From NCBI GenBank assembly GCA_905250075.1, contig CAJNOP010000022.1, positions 1,575,981 to 1,639,980 of the forward strand: a stretch of 64,000 nt of DNA, in the 5' to 3' direction. The stretch's first letter is position 1; each line of letters starts with the position of its first letter. The notes beneath the pieces were generated by a model. The model did not search any database, was not told where the DNA came from, and was given only the letters and a program-made list of their open reading frames with translations. The position numbers and the translations under genes are program-made. This DNA is from Rotaria sp. Silwood1. Taxonomy: Eukaryota; Rotifera; Eurotatoria; Philodinida; Philodinidae. Positions 11,233 through 24,032 of the stretch are shown piece by piece.

Positions 11233-14200
11233 ATGGGTGTACCGAAATTTTATCGTTGGATATCAGAAAGATATCCAAATATAAGCCGAGTGATTAATGA
11301 TAATCAGGTATCTATATCTCTATGAATTTGTTTCTATGAAATATTTATTTTGTTTTTATGAAAAGATACCTGATTTTGATAATTTTTATTTGGATATGAA
11401 TGGAATAATTCATGCATGTTCACATATAAATGAAGATAATTGTGAGATAAATGTGACAGAAGAAGAAATTTTCCGAAATATTTTTCATTATATTGATGTA
11501 AGTTTTGATTTTAATTACAAACATAAAACTACGATAAATATATATATACATATTTTTTGAAACGTTAAGTTTTTGTTTCGAATGATAAAACCAAAAAAAG
11601 TATTTTTTATGGCTGTTGATGGTGTTGCACCAAGAGCAAAAATGAATCAACAACGTGCAAGACGTTTTCGTGCCGGTCGAGAACGAATTAAAAAATTAGA
11701 AACAATTGCAAAAGACTCTGGTCAAACATTAGAGGAAATAGTTACTAAACATTTTGATACTAATTCTATTACACCTGGTACATTATCATATGAAACATAT
11801 TTGTTTTTCATTTTCTCATACTTCTATTCATTCATATTAAGGAACACCATTCATGGCTCAACTCAATGAACAATTAAAATATTTTATACATATAAAACTC
11901 ACGACAGATCCATTATGGGAAAATGTAGATGTTCATCTATCTGGTCATTTAGTAGGCATATTTAAATAGATTTTGTTTTTTATTTATTTATTATCTTTGA
12001 ATTAGACACCGGGTGAAGGTGAACATAAAATTATGGAATATATTCGATATACACGTTCACAACCGGGATATGATGTCAATACAAAACATTGTTTGTATGG
12101 ACTTGATGCAGATTTGGTGAGCAAATATTCTTTGTTTTTTTGTTTGTACATTAGACTATTGAAAATGAGAATCAAAAACAATAAAAGATTCAATGTTATA
12201 AACTAATGCATAACATAATATACAGTACTGCTCACAGATATGCACGAAGGTGGTCACGCTTTAATTATCCCAGCTGTTAAATTCGATTGAGAGAAATTTT
12301 TAAAAACACATATGTATCAAACGCTGAAAATTTAAGAGAATGAATGGAGTCATTGGCATATACATTCTGTTCGAAAATATCGTTTGTTAAATTTTTAAAT
12401 TAAAAGGTAACTGCAAATTATCCTAATAAAAAATAGATCTAACTTAAAACTTAGGATTACAGGTTGTAGTCGCTTGTGTTTGTGCAGTACCTGCTATATC
12501 TTGAGTGCTGATACTTAATTGAGTTTCAGAAGATATTCGTAGAGGAAATCATATGGAACTTGGCGAATTTTATCGTGACAAGCATAACGTTTAAATTTAT
12601 CTTAAACTTGAATGTGCACGAATTTGCCTATAATATAACTTAAAACGGAGATAGACACCCTATCAGCATATATATATATATAATGTTCAGTTACATCTTG
12701 CCTAATTAAATATTCTTTCGTGATATTTTCAACTTTATGTTGCTGCTCTCAGATTAGTGTTCAGAAATGAAACGCTATTTTTAAGAAATACTATGGAGCA
12801 ACAACTATGAGGATTTTTTTCTGACATGTCGAATATCTAACTCAAATCCCAATAATGGTTTAAATAGTTAATAAAGTTTGAAAGAGATTCGAATAGTTAG
12901 CTTTCAAGTCCCAAAAGACGTTGTAGAAGTTCATCTCTAAGAGTACCATCTGAAAGAGCGAAAGATTCTGAATAATATGAGTGATCACCGCATTTTTGCT
13001 GCCTTCCATTAAAAAGTCCTACAATGGCTCTAGGATCTAAAGAGTAACGAAATCGGTTTTATAGAGAACATTTCCATACAACCCAACTTTGAAGCCATGA
13101 TATATGTAGCACTTCTAATAGTTTTCATAATTTTGAGCAGTATTGTATAAGGTTTTGAAAAAACCTAAGCATTAGAAATTTTAATCATGATAGCTATACT
13201 ATATGATAAAAATTCTTACATACTAAAACGTTTTCTTTTTTCTTGAATTTTTTATTTCCTAACTCGCCTACTTATTCTTATCGCTTTATCAATAAATGAT
13301 GATACTCTTGCCATACATGGAAGTAGTAATTGACTCAAAAAAACCAATAAACTTTTCTAGATAATAATTGTGTTATTCCTTTTTTTTTGAGCAAGTGACA
13401 GTGTATAAAAGAAACTCGATGATTGATCTTTCTTGAGTGAATAGAAAAAGACTTTGCCTTTAACCTCACAATATCAGTCGTCGAAAACAATAAAGTACAT
13501 ATGACTATTTGTCGTAAGATTTCCTAACGAGTTACCTTAAAAACTCAATAGTACATGATATTAAGCTTGATTTATTTTTTAGCTGTTGATAAATGCTACT
13601 TGCCACTGTTGTCGTATTTTTCTAGTTTATAAATAGATAACTCGTGTGAATGATTTCATTATAATAAAGTCTGTTATTTATTCTTTAGATTATGCTTGGT
13701 TTAGTCACACATGAAATGCATTTTGCACTTTTACGTGAAGAAGTCAAGTATGGTGCAAAGAAAATATCAAAAATGTAAGAGCATTTGTTATCAAATTTAT
13801 TTATTTTTTATTTACATTCATTCGTTATTAATTAGTCCTGCACCTGAAGAAATCACTTGGCAAATACTGCATACAAGTTTATTACGTGATTATATAGATC
13901 TTGAGTTTCGTTCAATAAGAGTAAATCAGTTAAAATTTTTCATATATATTAATAAATTATTTTTATTTTAAGGATAAACTAAAATTTTCTTATAATCTTG
14001 AAGGTATTGTCGATGATTGGATACTTATGGGTTATTTAGTTGGAAATGATTTTATTCCACACTTACCACATTTTCATATTAATGAAGAGGCTTTATCAAT
14101 TCTATGGGATACATATAAAAAGATTTTACCAACTTTGGATGGTTAGTTACGTCTTCGATATTAAACTCTGAATTTGTTTATATTTTTTTAAAGGTTATAT

Positions 14201-17200
14201 GAATGAATCTGGTGAATTAAATTTAACACGTTTCGAAATTTATTTAACTGAATTAGCTAAATTTGATCATGAACGATATGCAAATGAAAATGATACATTT
14301 AAACATTTAGATAAACTAACAGGACGTAATAAAAACTCATCAAAAAATAAATCTGAAATTAATAAAGATGAAGATAATGATGGTGGTTGTGATTTTAATT
14401 TTGCATTACTAGATAAATTAAAGACAACAACACCAACAACAATTCAACAACAAGTTTCTGATAATGAAAATCTTCAGTCAACTATTTCTAATGAATCAAC
14501 ATCAGTTAATTTATCTTTATCATCGTCATCATCAGTATCAGATGATGATGACCTTTCATCAGATTCTGATACACTTAGTGATAAATCGAATGATGTTGAG
14601 AAATCTTCTTCAACAATGTCGGCAATAACAAATGAAGATGAGCTTGATAATATGCCATTGATTGAAGCTGAATTTCGTCAACATAAAAATCATTATTATC
14701 GAAATAAAATGAATATTAATTTAACATCATGTGATCAACTTAAAGTTTATGTTGAACAATATATTATAGCATTACAATGGATATTAAAATATTATTATCA
14801 AGGCTGTCCATCTTGGTCATGGTTTTATCCCGATCATTATGCACCATATTTATCTGATTTAAAAAATTTTAAAGATTTAAAAATTACATTTCAATTAGGA
14901 ACACCATTCAAACCATTTGAACAACTTTTAAGTATGCTATCTCTATTTTAAAACATTTAGATTTACTTGAGTTTCTCCTTAGAAAAAGTTCACTTTCGTT
15001 AGATTAATGGATATTAAGATAAATATATGCAAGAATAGTTTAAGTTCGAATTTTTCACAAATAATATGATTTTTTAATTTGAAACATTGTTTTTTCTTTC
15101 GAAAATTTTTCAATGAGATTGGGTCCCTTGTATTTGAAAAATATGCTGTTTTGATTGCACATTCCACATTTCTCACAACAACTTCATGCTATATATTTAA
15201 CTTTATTTTTGCTTGAAAGAACCTCATAGAGTTCCTCTTTTTTTGATTAAGTTTTGTGTTTAATCATATATTCAAGCACTTCTATAAATAGGTCACCGAG
15301 TTTAAAGAGTTTTTTGAGTTATCAAACTTGTTACCCTTTGCCATATAAAAGGAGCTTTAAACAAAATGACATTGGTGGATCTTGCATTTTTACACGCTAT
15401 TTCAAATAAAAAAAATTCGATATATAAAAACAAGCACACAAAAAATGTCAGTTTACTAAATTAGCTATTGGTTACCCTTGTTGGTTAGATATTTTTCTCA
15501 AAAATTATCTTATAGAGCTGAAAATTTCAGATGATTTGAATATACTCGAAACGAAATCGATTTTTAAGATTGATGAAAAGTTTTAATAAATGAGCTAATA
15601 AGGAATCAGAGTTTATTTTTAGAGATCATCAAAGGGATACTACAGTTATCTAGACCTATTTTCCATAATGGAGCATCAGGAATGAGTTCACCCACCTATA
15701 AAAGTTGCATTTTTAATGAAGAAATTATAGAAAAAAAAAGATTAAAGGGATATCTATGATTAAACTTTTAGATCTTAATATGATGAAGCATGTTTTATGT
15801 AAAATATACGCAAGAAATTGTCCATATTTATCGTAGAAGCTAATCATCATATATCGTCTTATTTGATAAATGAGATTTTTATTGAACTTTCAATGCGTGC
15901 TAATGCAAATAAATTCTATAGTCATTTGAAATTCGAAGAATTCAAATTAAAAAGAAAATGTAGAACATGTAATATTTGAAATTCAATCTTGTGAAACTTT
16001 CTAATAATAATTAGAAATGCTTTATCCTATTACAATTTGAGAAAAAAACAACATATATGAGTTAATCCTTTTAGGTGTCATGAAATCTTATCGTCGTTTA
16101 CAAATTAATATATATATTCGATTGAAAGCTTCGCAAAGCCTCTAACAGCTTAAAATTCATATGAACCAGTTGTTTTTCATATGAACTGTGTCTACTTGTA
16201 ATAAAAATCTAGTAATAGAGTACTGCAAGTAGTGTGTGTGTATACGTGTGAAAAGAAACGACTTGTGGAAATACAAACTTCATTTTTTGACAGTGCAATT
16301 CATAAAAAAAACTTGAGAATACATATCGTTAATGCTGTTCTTTAGTAGCGATGTTCTTGATCATATAGTTGTTTGACTATTCTGTCAAACTATCAGTGAC
16401 GTATTACAGGAATGGAACACACGAGTCGGATATGGATATGAAAAGTTGTATCCGTGCAATACTTTATGTAGCAATTCTATTCAGTATCAGTTTTGTATTG
16501 TTCAAAACCGACTGGTTACTATATCCATTTGGCAAAATAGAACATGGTTCATAAAAGTAGCAGCTGACACACTTCTACAACTGATAGGCTTAAACAGTTC
16601 AGCTCCTTTTAAAACACCTGGCGATCAATTCAGTTCTTCGATTGCGAACTGTCACCAGTCTAAGCATTGCATTGTGTAATATCTGAAGATATGTTTCCAA
16701 TAAATCACTCACCAAGAAACACTCCTAAGTAATTCGCTCCATTTGCCTTCATATTTTGCTAGCATGTAGAAGATCATTCCAGTAGGGTAAACTCCAAAAG
16801 TTTTCTGTTCTGTTTTAGATTTGATCAAGATAGTGAGCCTTTAGTAGATTCATTCTGCAGAAATCCAGTTTCAACAGAAAAATGTATTTGAAAATTTCGA
16901 CTTGAAACATTGTATGCATGAAGGTGGAAATTTTCGAATATATTGTTTCTTGAAAACTGAATTTCTGCAGGAGGAATCTACTAAAAACTCACTATCTTGA
17001 TCAAACCTAAGCGCGAACAGAAAACCATTAAAGATTACATTATTCCAGTCATCTTCTATATATCAGCAAAATATGGAGACAAATACAGCGGACCCCTTAA
17101 AAATGATCTCTCATCATTGTAATTTGCAATTTCATGTCAAAAACTACAAACTTTGTAACTTGATTTAAAAATCTAATTGCCTTGTTTTTTTTTCTAGGTG

Positions 17201-20200
17201 TTCTTCCACCAACAAGTTGTTCTCTTTTACCAGTTTCATTACAACCATTAATGACTGATCCTAACAGTCCATTATCATATTTTTATCCTGAAGATTTTAA
17301 ATTAGATCAAAATGAAAAAAAACGAGATTGGGAAGCAATTGTATTACTTCCATTTATTGATGAACAACTTCTTTTAAATACTATAATAAAATATTATGAT
17401 CAACTTAGTAAAAATGAACAAATTCTTAATCAAAATTTACCATCGCTATGCTTTAAAACAACATCAAAATTAAATCCAATAGGAAATTTATTAGAAAAAA
17501 ATCCATATTTTCCACCATTACAAGAAACTCGAGCAACATGTCAAGAATTTCCAATTGATTATTATCGTCTTGATAATCTTCATATTAAATATGGCCGTTT
17601 TGAACAAAAAGATATGGTAATTTATCCTAAATTTCCTGTTTTAAATATTTTACCATATAAATATGATTATAAAAATAATGCTGTTAGTATATTTGAAACA
17701 CGTTCAAAAGGTACAACACTTGTATTAAGTTTAATATGTCGACCTGATTCAGATTGTATAGCATATAATAATGAATGGAATCCCAAAGTTGAAAATCCTT
17801 CTCCACCATTTCGAATAACAAATCATAAATTATTAATTGAACGTTATTTAGGTAAATGTGTTTTTGTTAATTGGCCACATTTTCATTATGCAGTTGTTTG
17901 TGCTATTACTGATTTTCAACATTTATATACATGGACAAATATTCCTGGTGGTTCAAATTTTACTTTTGAATTAATAACTAATGAGGAAAATCGAGACAAT
18001 AAAAATTATACTCAAAAACCAATTTATGTATCTGATTTTCCATTTGAATTAGCACATGATAATAATAAAAAAGCTACTTATCAAAGATATCAATTAAATC
18101 ATTTGGAACAACAAATGGAATATAAAAAAGCACTTAATATTAATCAAATATATGAAATTCGAAGAGGTATCTCAATTGGACCAATACCAATTTTACTTTA
18201 TGTGAGTCCATTAATTGGTTATCGAACAAAATGTTCATCAACATCAGATAAATGTCGAACAATAATGTGTTTTTCAAATCAAGCATCAGCATTTCCATCA
18301 CAAACGACACTTTTTAAATTACCAAAATATAAAGATAATATTGATCAATTTCCACAAAAAATAGATGATTATTTTAAAATAAATGATCCTATATTTTCAC
18401 TTAAACCACCATATTATTCATCGAGAGGTTATGTACAACAAATAAATAAAGATCATCATGGAAAATATAGTATCTCATGTGAAATGAAATCATCTGATGT
18501 GATTGATCATCCTAATATTCATCAATCAAAATCGAAATTTCTCGAACATCAATTAAAATATTTTTCAGCACAACAAATAGCTGATCAATTAAAAGTATTA
18601 CCATGTGTTATATCAAAAATAACTGGAAGAATTAATGTTATTGGTGGAAATAAAGCACGTCGAAGAGCTAATCCAACTAATATTGGACTTTCATGGAAGA
18701 ATAATAAACCTGTTAAACAGGTAGATAATATTTCAATCTAATGGAACATTCCCTACCCCGTTTCTGAATATTCAAATCCAAACTTTTTCGATTTGTGGTA
18801 TATTCATGCAGCAATTATTCTTTATAGGCAAAAACCTCTTAATGATAATCTCTAAAGGTGTTGAGAGCATGAGTGATGGACCTCTAATACAGTTAATTTT
18901 GGATCACTTGGAGAAAAAAGTACTAATCAATACAAAAAAGTGTGTTTTACGTTTTTCTCAAAATCAATTTTTGAACAAAAAAAACGAAGTTTTCTTTTCT
19001 TTAAAATGTTGTTTCTACACATTGCGGCAGCCTTTAAACAGTATATACTATGGAAAAAGAAAGCTTTTTTGATGGTGCTTCCAGTATCTTGCTCCTTCTG
19101 AGTTCGACGAACAATATTGTTAAACGAAAAAAGCAGCACCCATCCCGATTCGATCCTAGTTATTATAAAAAATTGCACTTCATAAAAATGAAGCATAGAA
19201 TTTCACTTAAGAAAAAAGATTTTGGTTATTGCGATCCCCATATCTCTTGGATGATAGCATCTGAAAACTTTGAGTCTATCACAATTTTTGCTCTACTTAT
19301 CGAGACCTATCGAATGTTTTTATTATGATTCTCTATGATTGAATTAAAACTTATTTTTCACAGATAAATTTGAAATATAATGTCTCATAACTTATTGATT
19401 GTCGAGGATCGAATCATAAGGAGTGCAGTGTAATTTTATGAACTGATTTGCAGTTGTCATAAAACAAATTCTATTTAGGTTGATCTCTCGAGTATTTATG
19501 GCTGTGAATTAATATTTAACATTTATTCGTTTGATTTTTCAATATCAATAACTATTTAATAATTTTAAATTCTAGCTTCATGGTTATACAAAGAAAGTTG
19601 ATGAAATATGGTATTATTCAAATGAAGCAATACGTATCATATCTGAATACATATCAAAGTTAGTTTTGTTTAATGAAAATAAAAAAAAGAATTAGTTCAT
19701 ATTTTTTTTTTAAGATTTCCTGATATTATTACAGAATTAACACGAAAACCAAACAAAGATAATTATTCAGAATCGAATATTTGGCCAGGAAAAAATGGGT
19801 ACTTATTTTAGAGAAAGAACTAAATCTATTCTTATTAATAATTTTAAATTTGATTAATTATTTTATAGCAAACATGAATTACAACAAGTTCGTATATGGA
19901 TTAAAAGTTTACCAACATATTCAATGTCATTGATGGATGCTGCTTGGGAAATACTTGATACACCTGTAATTAAAGAAATAGAAAAATTTGTCAACTCATT
20001 TTATGAAGTAAGTTTCGAGAGATATTTAATTCGAGTTAAAAATATAAATACACTATCAGAAGTTCATCATCATTTCGAAAATAAGTAATAAAATAATATT
20101 TAAATGCATCCATTCGTATCTTATGATAAAAGTTATAAATGGCAACGAATTCACTCTAGATGTAAAATACGAGAAAAAGTCTTTTTTTTCTCCTGAAGTT

Positions 20201-22634
20201 ATCAATTGACAAGTACCCAATAAGAAGTTCTTCCACATAGACGAAAATGCTAAGAAGTACCTCGAAGTGCTGCTAAGTTACTTAAATTAGTTTAAGTACA
20301 AAGCCTTCTACTCTCTTGAGATTAGACATGTGTTAGATTGTCAGGCTAGGTTGACATGCACACACGTAGAACATTTTGAGTGCTCGAAGTATCAAGACAT
20401 TTCCATACATATTTGAATATTGAAAGCTTCAAGTATCACACTATTGAAGGTAAATAATTGACACTTTAGCACTTATCATTCAAAAACATTTTTATCTGTA
20501 TAACTGACATTCTATTTCAGCGCCGTGGCGCGGAGTCATATAGTACCACGATCAGAAATAAGTGGAATCATGTCGTCTCTAATCGTTATCTACAGTAAAC
20601 AATTTCAGAGTTTATTTGCATCACATCTGAAATAATTCTTCACTACTCGTTTTTTTGATTGATGTAGTCAACGAATAGCATTTGTTTGAGTCATCTCTCT
20701 TGAGTTATGTTCTAATGCATATCGTTTATAAGATAATTTGCTTATAACCATAGAATATTTTACTATGAGCTTGAGGTCAGGCCCCCGACAATTGTTTTTA
20801 TTCGTGATTCCATCTATCTCTAGCCGTGACCCATACTTGTCTTTATGTACACAGTGTATCTCTATTTTGGTTTGCAATTCGAACTTAGCTTTGGCGTCTA
20901 TCCAGTACATAAGTTAAAACTCCATTGAATCATAAAATTTCTATCGTATGCATGTATCTTATTTAGATGTTCTATAAAAACAAAGCATGCTTCACTGTCG
21001 ACAAAGAAAGTCATCTCTAGAACTGTTGCCATTTATCATAAATGATAAATAAATTAAGAAATTTTTTTATATTCTAATTAGAGAATGCTTTCGAATTTTT
21101 TTTGAATTCTGTCTATATTATAAATCGAATTAGGAAGCTACTCATAAATACAGATTTATCTATAATATCTTTTCACTTATTCATAGAAACGTGCAGCAAA
21201 ACAGCCAATTGAAAAAACAAAATCAGTAACTTTTGAACCGCATTATTTATTTAAAGCAAATGAAGCATATGGTATTTGTGATCCAGATGTTACAACAAAT
21301 TTTTATCTATTTGATCGTGTTGTTAATGTTCGTCCTGGTACGGGAGTACCTATTGGTACACGTGGTACTGTTATTGGTATTATGTTTGGTCGAACACATT
21401 TGGACACATATTATGAAATATTATTTGATAATTTACCTTCGAATAGTCTTGATGCTATATTACTTAGTAAGAATCAACAAAAATGTCGTATTAAAGTTCG
21501 TTCATATCATTTACTTAATTATTCTCATTCACTTCGAAATCGTTCCATGAATCATCAACATCAACAATCTGTACCTATGGATTATATAGGAGAACGACGT
21601 TCATATAGACAAATACCAATAATTCGACAACACGAACCAACGAATATTTTAAAAAAATATTCCGATAATGAGAATACTAAAACGAAACCAAAATCAGCAC
21701 CACCACTATCTACGCGTGATAAACCAAGTTTTGATCAAGTTAGAGAACAAAAATCGACTATAGATGATGCAACATCTTCTATATTATCAACAGAACAACC
21801 AATACAATCTTCTATTTCAATAGAAAATCCTTCATTGATTCCACCATTTGCCGAAAATTTACTAGATCCAAAACTAACACTTTCACAAATGAATGTTACT
21901 GTCCCCACGGAAACATTTGTAACACCATTTTCTTCCAATTCAACACCACCTTCTTTATTATTTCATGCGATTCAAGATTCCGACCAATTACAAAATTCTT
22001 TTCAACCATCATTCGAAACTATTTCGTCAATACCACTGCAAGCTTCAGATCCAAAAGTACCTACTCAACAAATGCCGGGAACTATGCCACCGCAATACGT
22101 TCCACCTCCATGTACGTAATTTTCTACTTTCGTCACTAAAAATTTTTTCGTAAATATTTTTCAGTCATGAATGAACCTATGGGAAACATGTCACAAGCAC
22201 AAATGTATCCATATGAACAGCAATCGCAAATGTATTCGCCATCACACTACCATCAACAGTCACTTTACCATCATTTTTCACCTGGTATGGAACAATTCAA
22301 TCCAATGTATGGTGTTCCCATAGCTGGTAATGAATTTAATTATGGGGTACCTTTTCCACCCTATAATTTGCATCATCAAGGTGCATATCTTGGCCATCCC
22401 ACTGAATCTATGATCACTCCGATGCCTTTTAATTATGAACAACAACAGCAATTACCGATGCAAATGCAAAACTTAGCCATGGGTCCAGGTCAGTTACCAC
22501 CAATGCATCATATGTCTTCTGAATCTTCAACAATGCAGCCTCGACAACAGACTTCAACTGGTTCGACAAATAAAGCTGCTCTTCAATTTATTCCATCGCA
22601 GGTGCTTCGTAATATACCTAAAAATCATAAGTAA
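11233..22634 (+). CDS. XRN1: 5'-3' exoribonuclease 1
   Basis: XRN1 degrades decapped mRNA 5' to 3' in the cytoplasm. Exons: 11233-11307, 11366-11497, 11570-11777, 11842-11951, 12006-12116, 13689-13774, 13836-13920, 13973-14141, 14194-14931, 17198-18720, 19576-19658, 19715-19798, 19869-20007, 21187-22111, 22165-22634. They join in frame to 1645 aa (human about 1706). The N-terminus [15 protein letters not shown] is the family signature. Catalytic-site stretches are present: [10 protein letters not shown] (Asp35), [39 protein letters not shown] and [11 protein letters not shown]. The PAZ/tudor-like, winged-helix and SH3-like middle regions follow ([15 protein letters not shown] near the SH3-like part). 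An acidic Ser/Asp insert lies in exon 9, and the C-terminal tail is rich in Gln, Pro and Met as in animal XRN1. Introns 12117-13688 and 14932-17197 carry repeat elements. AATAAA at 23234-23239 may end the transcript. Confidence 0.97.
12221..13147. mobile_element. Tc1/mariner-like short-TIR element in an XRN1 intron
   Basis: The left end TACAGTACTGCTCA and the right end TGAGCAGTATTGTA are inverted repeats with one mismatch. Both ends start in TA, the usual Tc1/mariner target duplication. The span is about 927 bases inside XRN1 intron 12117-13688. I found no transposase frame within it, so it is probably a non-autonomous or deleted copy. Confidence 0.6.
16732..17092. mobile_element. Foldback/MITE element in an XRN1 intron
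   Basis: Left arm about 16732-16905 and right arm about 16922-17092 are imperfect reverse complements. Matching landmarks: CATATTTTGCTAGCATGTAG against CTATATATCAGCAAAATATG, and TTGATCAAGATAGTGAG against CTCACTATCTTGATCAA. There is no open frame of note. It sits close to the 3' splice site at 17197 of the 2.27-kb intron. Arm divergence suggests that it is older than the 831-1298 element. Confidence 0.75.
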
Positions 22635-24032
22635 AAAACAAACAAACAAAAGCAAAGAAAAATTCAACAATCATTCTATTTTTCTGTTCATTTTTTTCTA
22701 AACACGTACATTTAAAAAAGAAAGAGGTTTTTGTCCATTGACTGTATGATCACAGTAATTGTTGAAGCTGTGTTATTTCTATTTTTTTTCTCTTGTTTGT
22801 AGTTTTTCATGACAGTGCTTGAAATATTTTCTTCTATATGCCTTTCAATTTCTTGAAAGATATCGTGTTTGAAATACTAAATTTTTCTATTTTGTATTCA
22901 GCGTATGTGTATATGTAAACCAACAACAAAAATTAAATAACGAAGAAGCATTTGAATTTTGGAATACAAAAGATAATTGTTCTAATTTGTCTACTTTTAT
23001 TATAAAAATTCATATTCTAGATTAAAAAAATCATATAATTTATATTTTCTTGTTTTTATGATGGATAAATGGGTTATGATATTAAATTGAGATAAAATTA
23101 TAGTTAGTAATGGTTAAGTCATAGGAAGTGTAATGATTATATTTTAATGAAATTTGTTTATGTGAATCGATTCCTTTGAATGTTATCTATGATTTTTCAA
23201 ACACAAATTATTCTTTCATTTTAATCTTTACTCAATAAACTTGAACGTTACAAGTGTTTATTATTCAAAAAATATTTTTGGTTTTTTGGTTTAATCATTT
23301 CTCATCTTAGACTGTAATTGTCTTATTGTGAAACACAATCTAAAAGGAGTGTTTAAGTCTATGGAAAAAGACTAGGATCCTCGGCAGAGATCGTGACAGA
23401 CACTAGTCATAGACGATCACAGCCGTAGTAGATTTAGAGAGGACACTGAGGACGATCGCATCTTGTTGAAATAATATTTGATTTTTCTCAGCAGAAAATG
23501 CCCAAAAATGAGTCAAAATGATCTTCAATGCACTTCAAAACACGTTTTATGATCGCGGTTGCTTCCATTTCTCAAAATCTTAGATCTATCGCTGCAACAC
23601 AGACCATAGCAGAAACCTTAGCAACACTTCCTCCACACTACAGATCGTGAAAGACGTTGTTAATATATGATCAAAGACTGTATATGAATAACGTCTCGTG
23701 AACTACTTGTCCCTATGATCATCACGAACAACTACATCGTGTTTCACATTTTAATCCCGCAGGAATTGTATTAACAGGAGTTTAAGTTATCAAGAATCAT
23801 TCAGTATGATTAATTAATCATTATGATCAAGCACATATATAGTCAAAATAGTTTTAATTTTTTAGAAACATTAGCCAAACCTAAAATTTATCCGTAAACA
23901 TCACTCTAAATAGTTATAAAAAAAACTAAATATACCTCGTTAGCAAATCTTGTGAAATATTTCTTTTTAATTGATTATCTTCGAGAACCTGTGTGTGTAT
24001 AACTGAAACTTAATTAATTTAATTTTTTTCAG
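22635..24032. other. XRN1 3' UTR and XRN1-CAPZB intergenic region
   Basis: No coding region was recognised. AATAAA at 23234-23239 is a candidate polyadenylation signal for XRN1. The part from about 23370 to 23700 is slightly GC-richer than its surroundings and may be an old repeat, but I could not define ends. A polypyrimidine tract plus CAG directly precedes the CAPZB start codon. Confidence 0.5.

Noticed and set aside
16369-16679. Two overlapping plus-strand frames in the XRN1 intron with hydrophobic content
   Set aside because: The XRN1 protein is continuous across the intron without them, and neither matches a known family or has splice sites that keep phase.
20668-20910. 80-residue minus-strand frame in XRN1 intron 20008-21186
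   Set aside because: No similarity or splice signals; the intron borders are well supported by the conserved XRN1 sequence on both sides.
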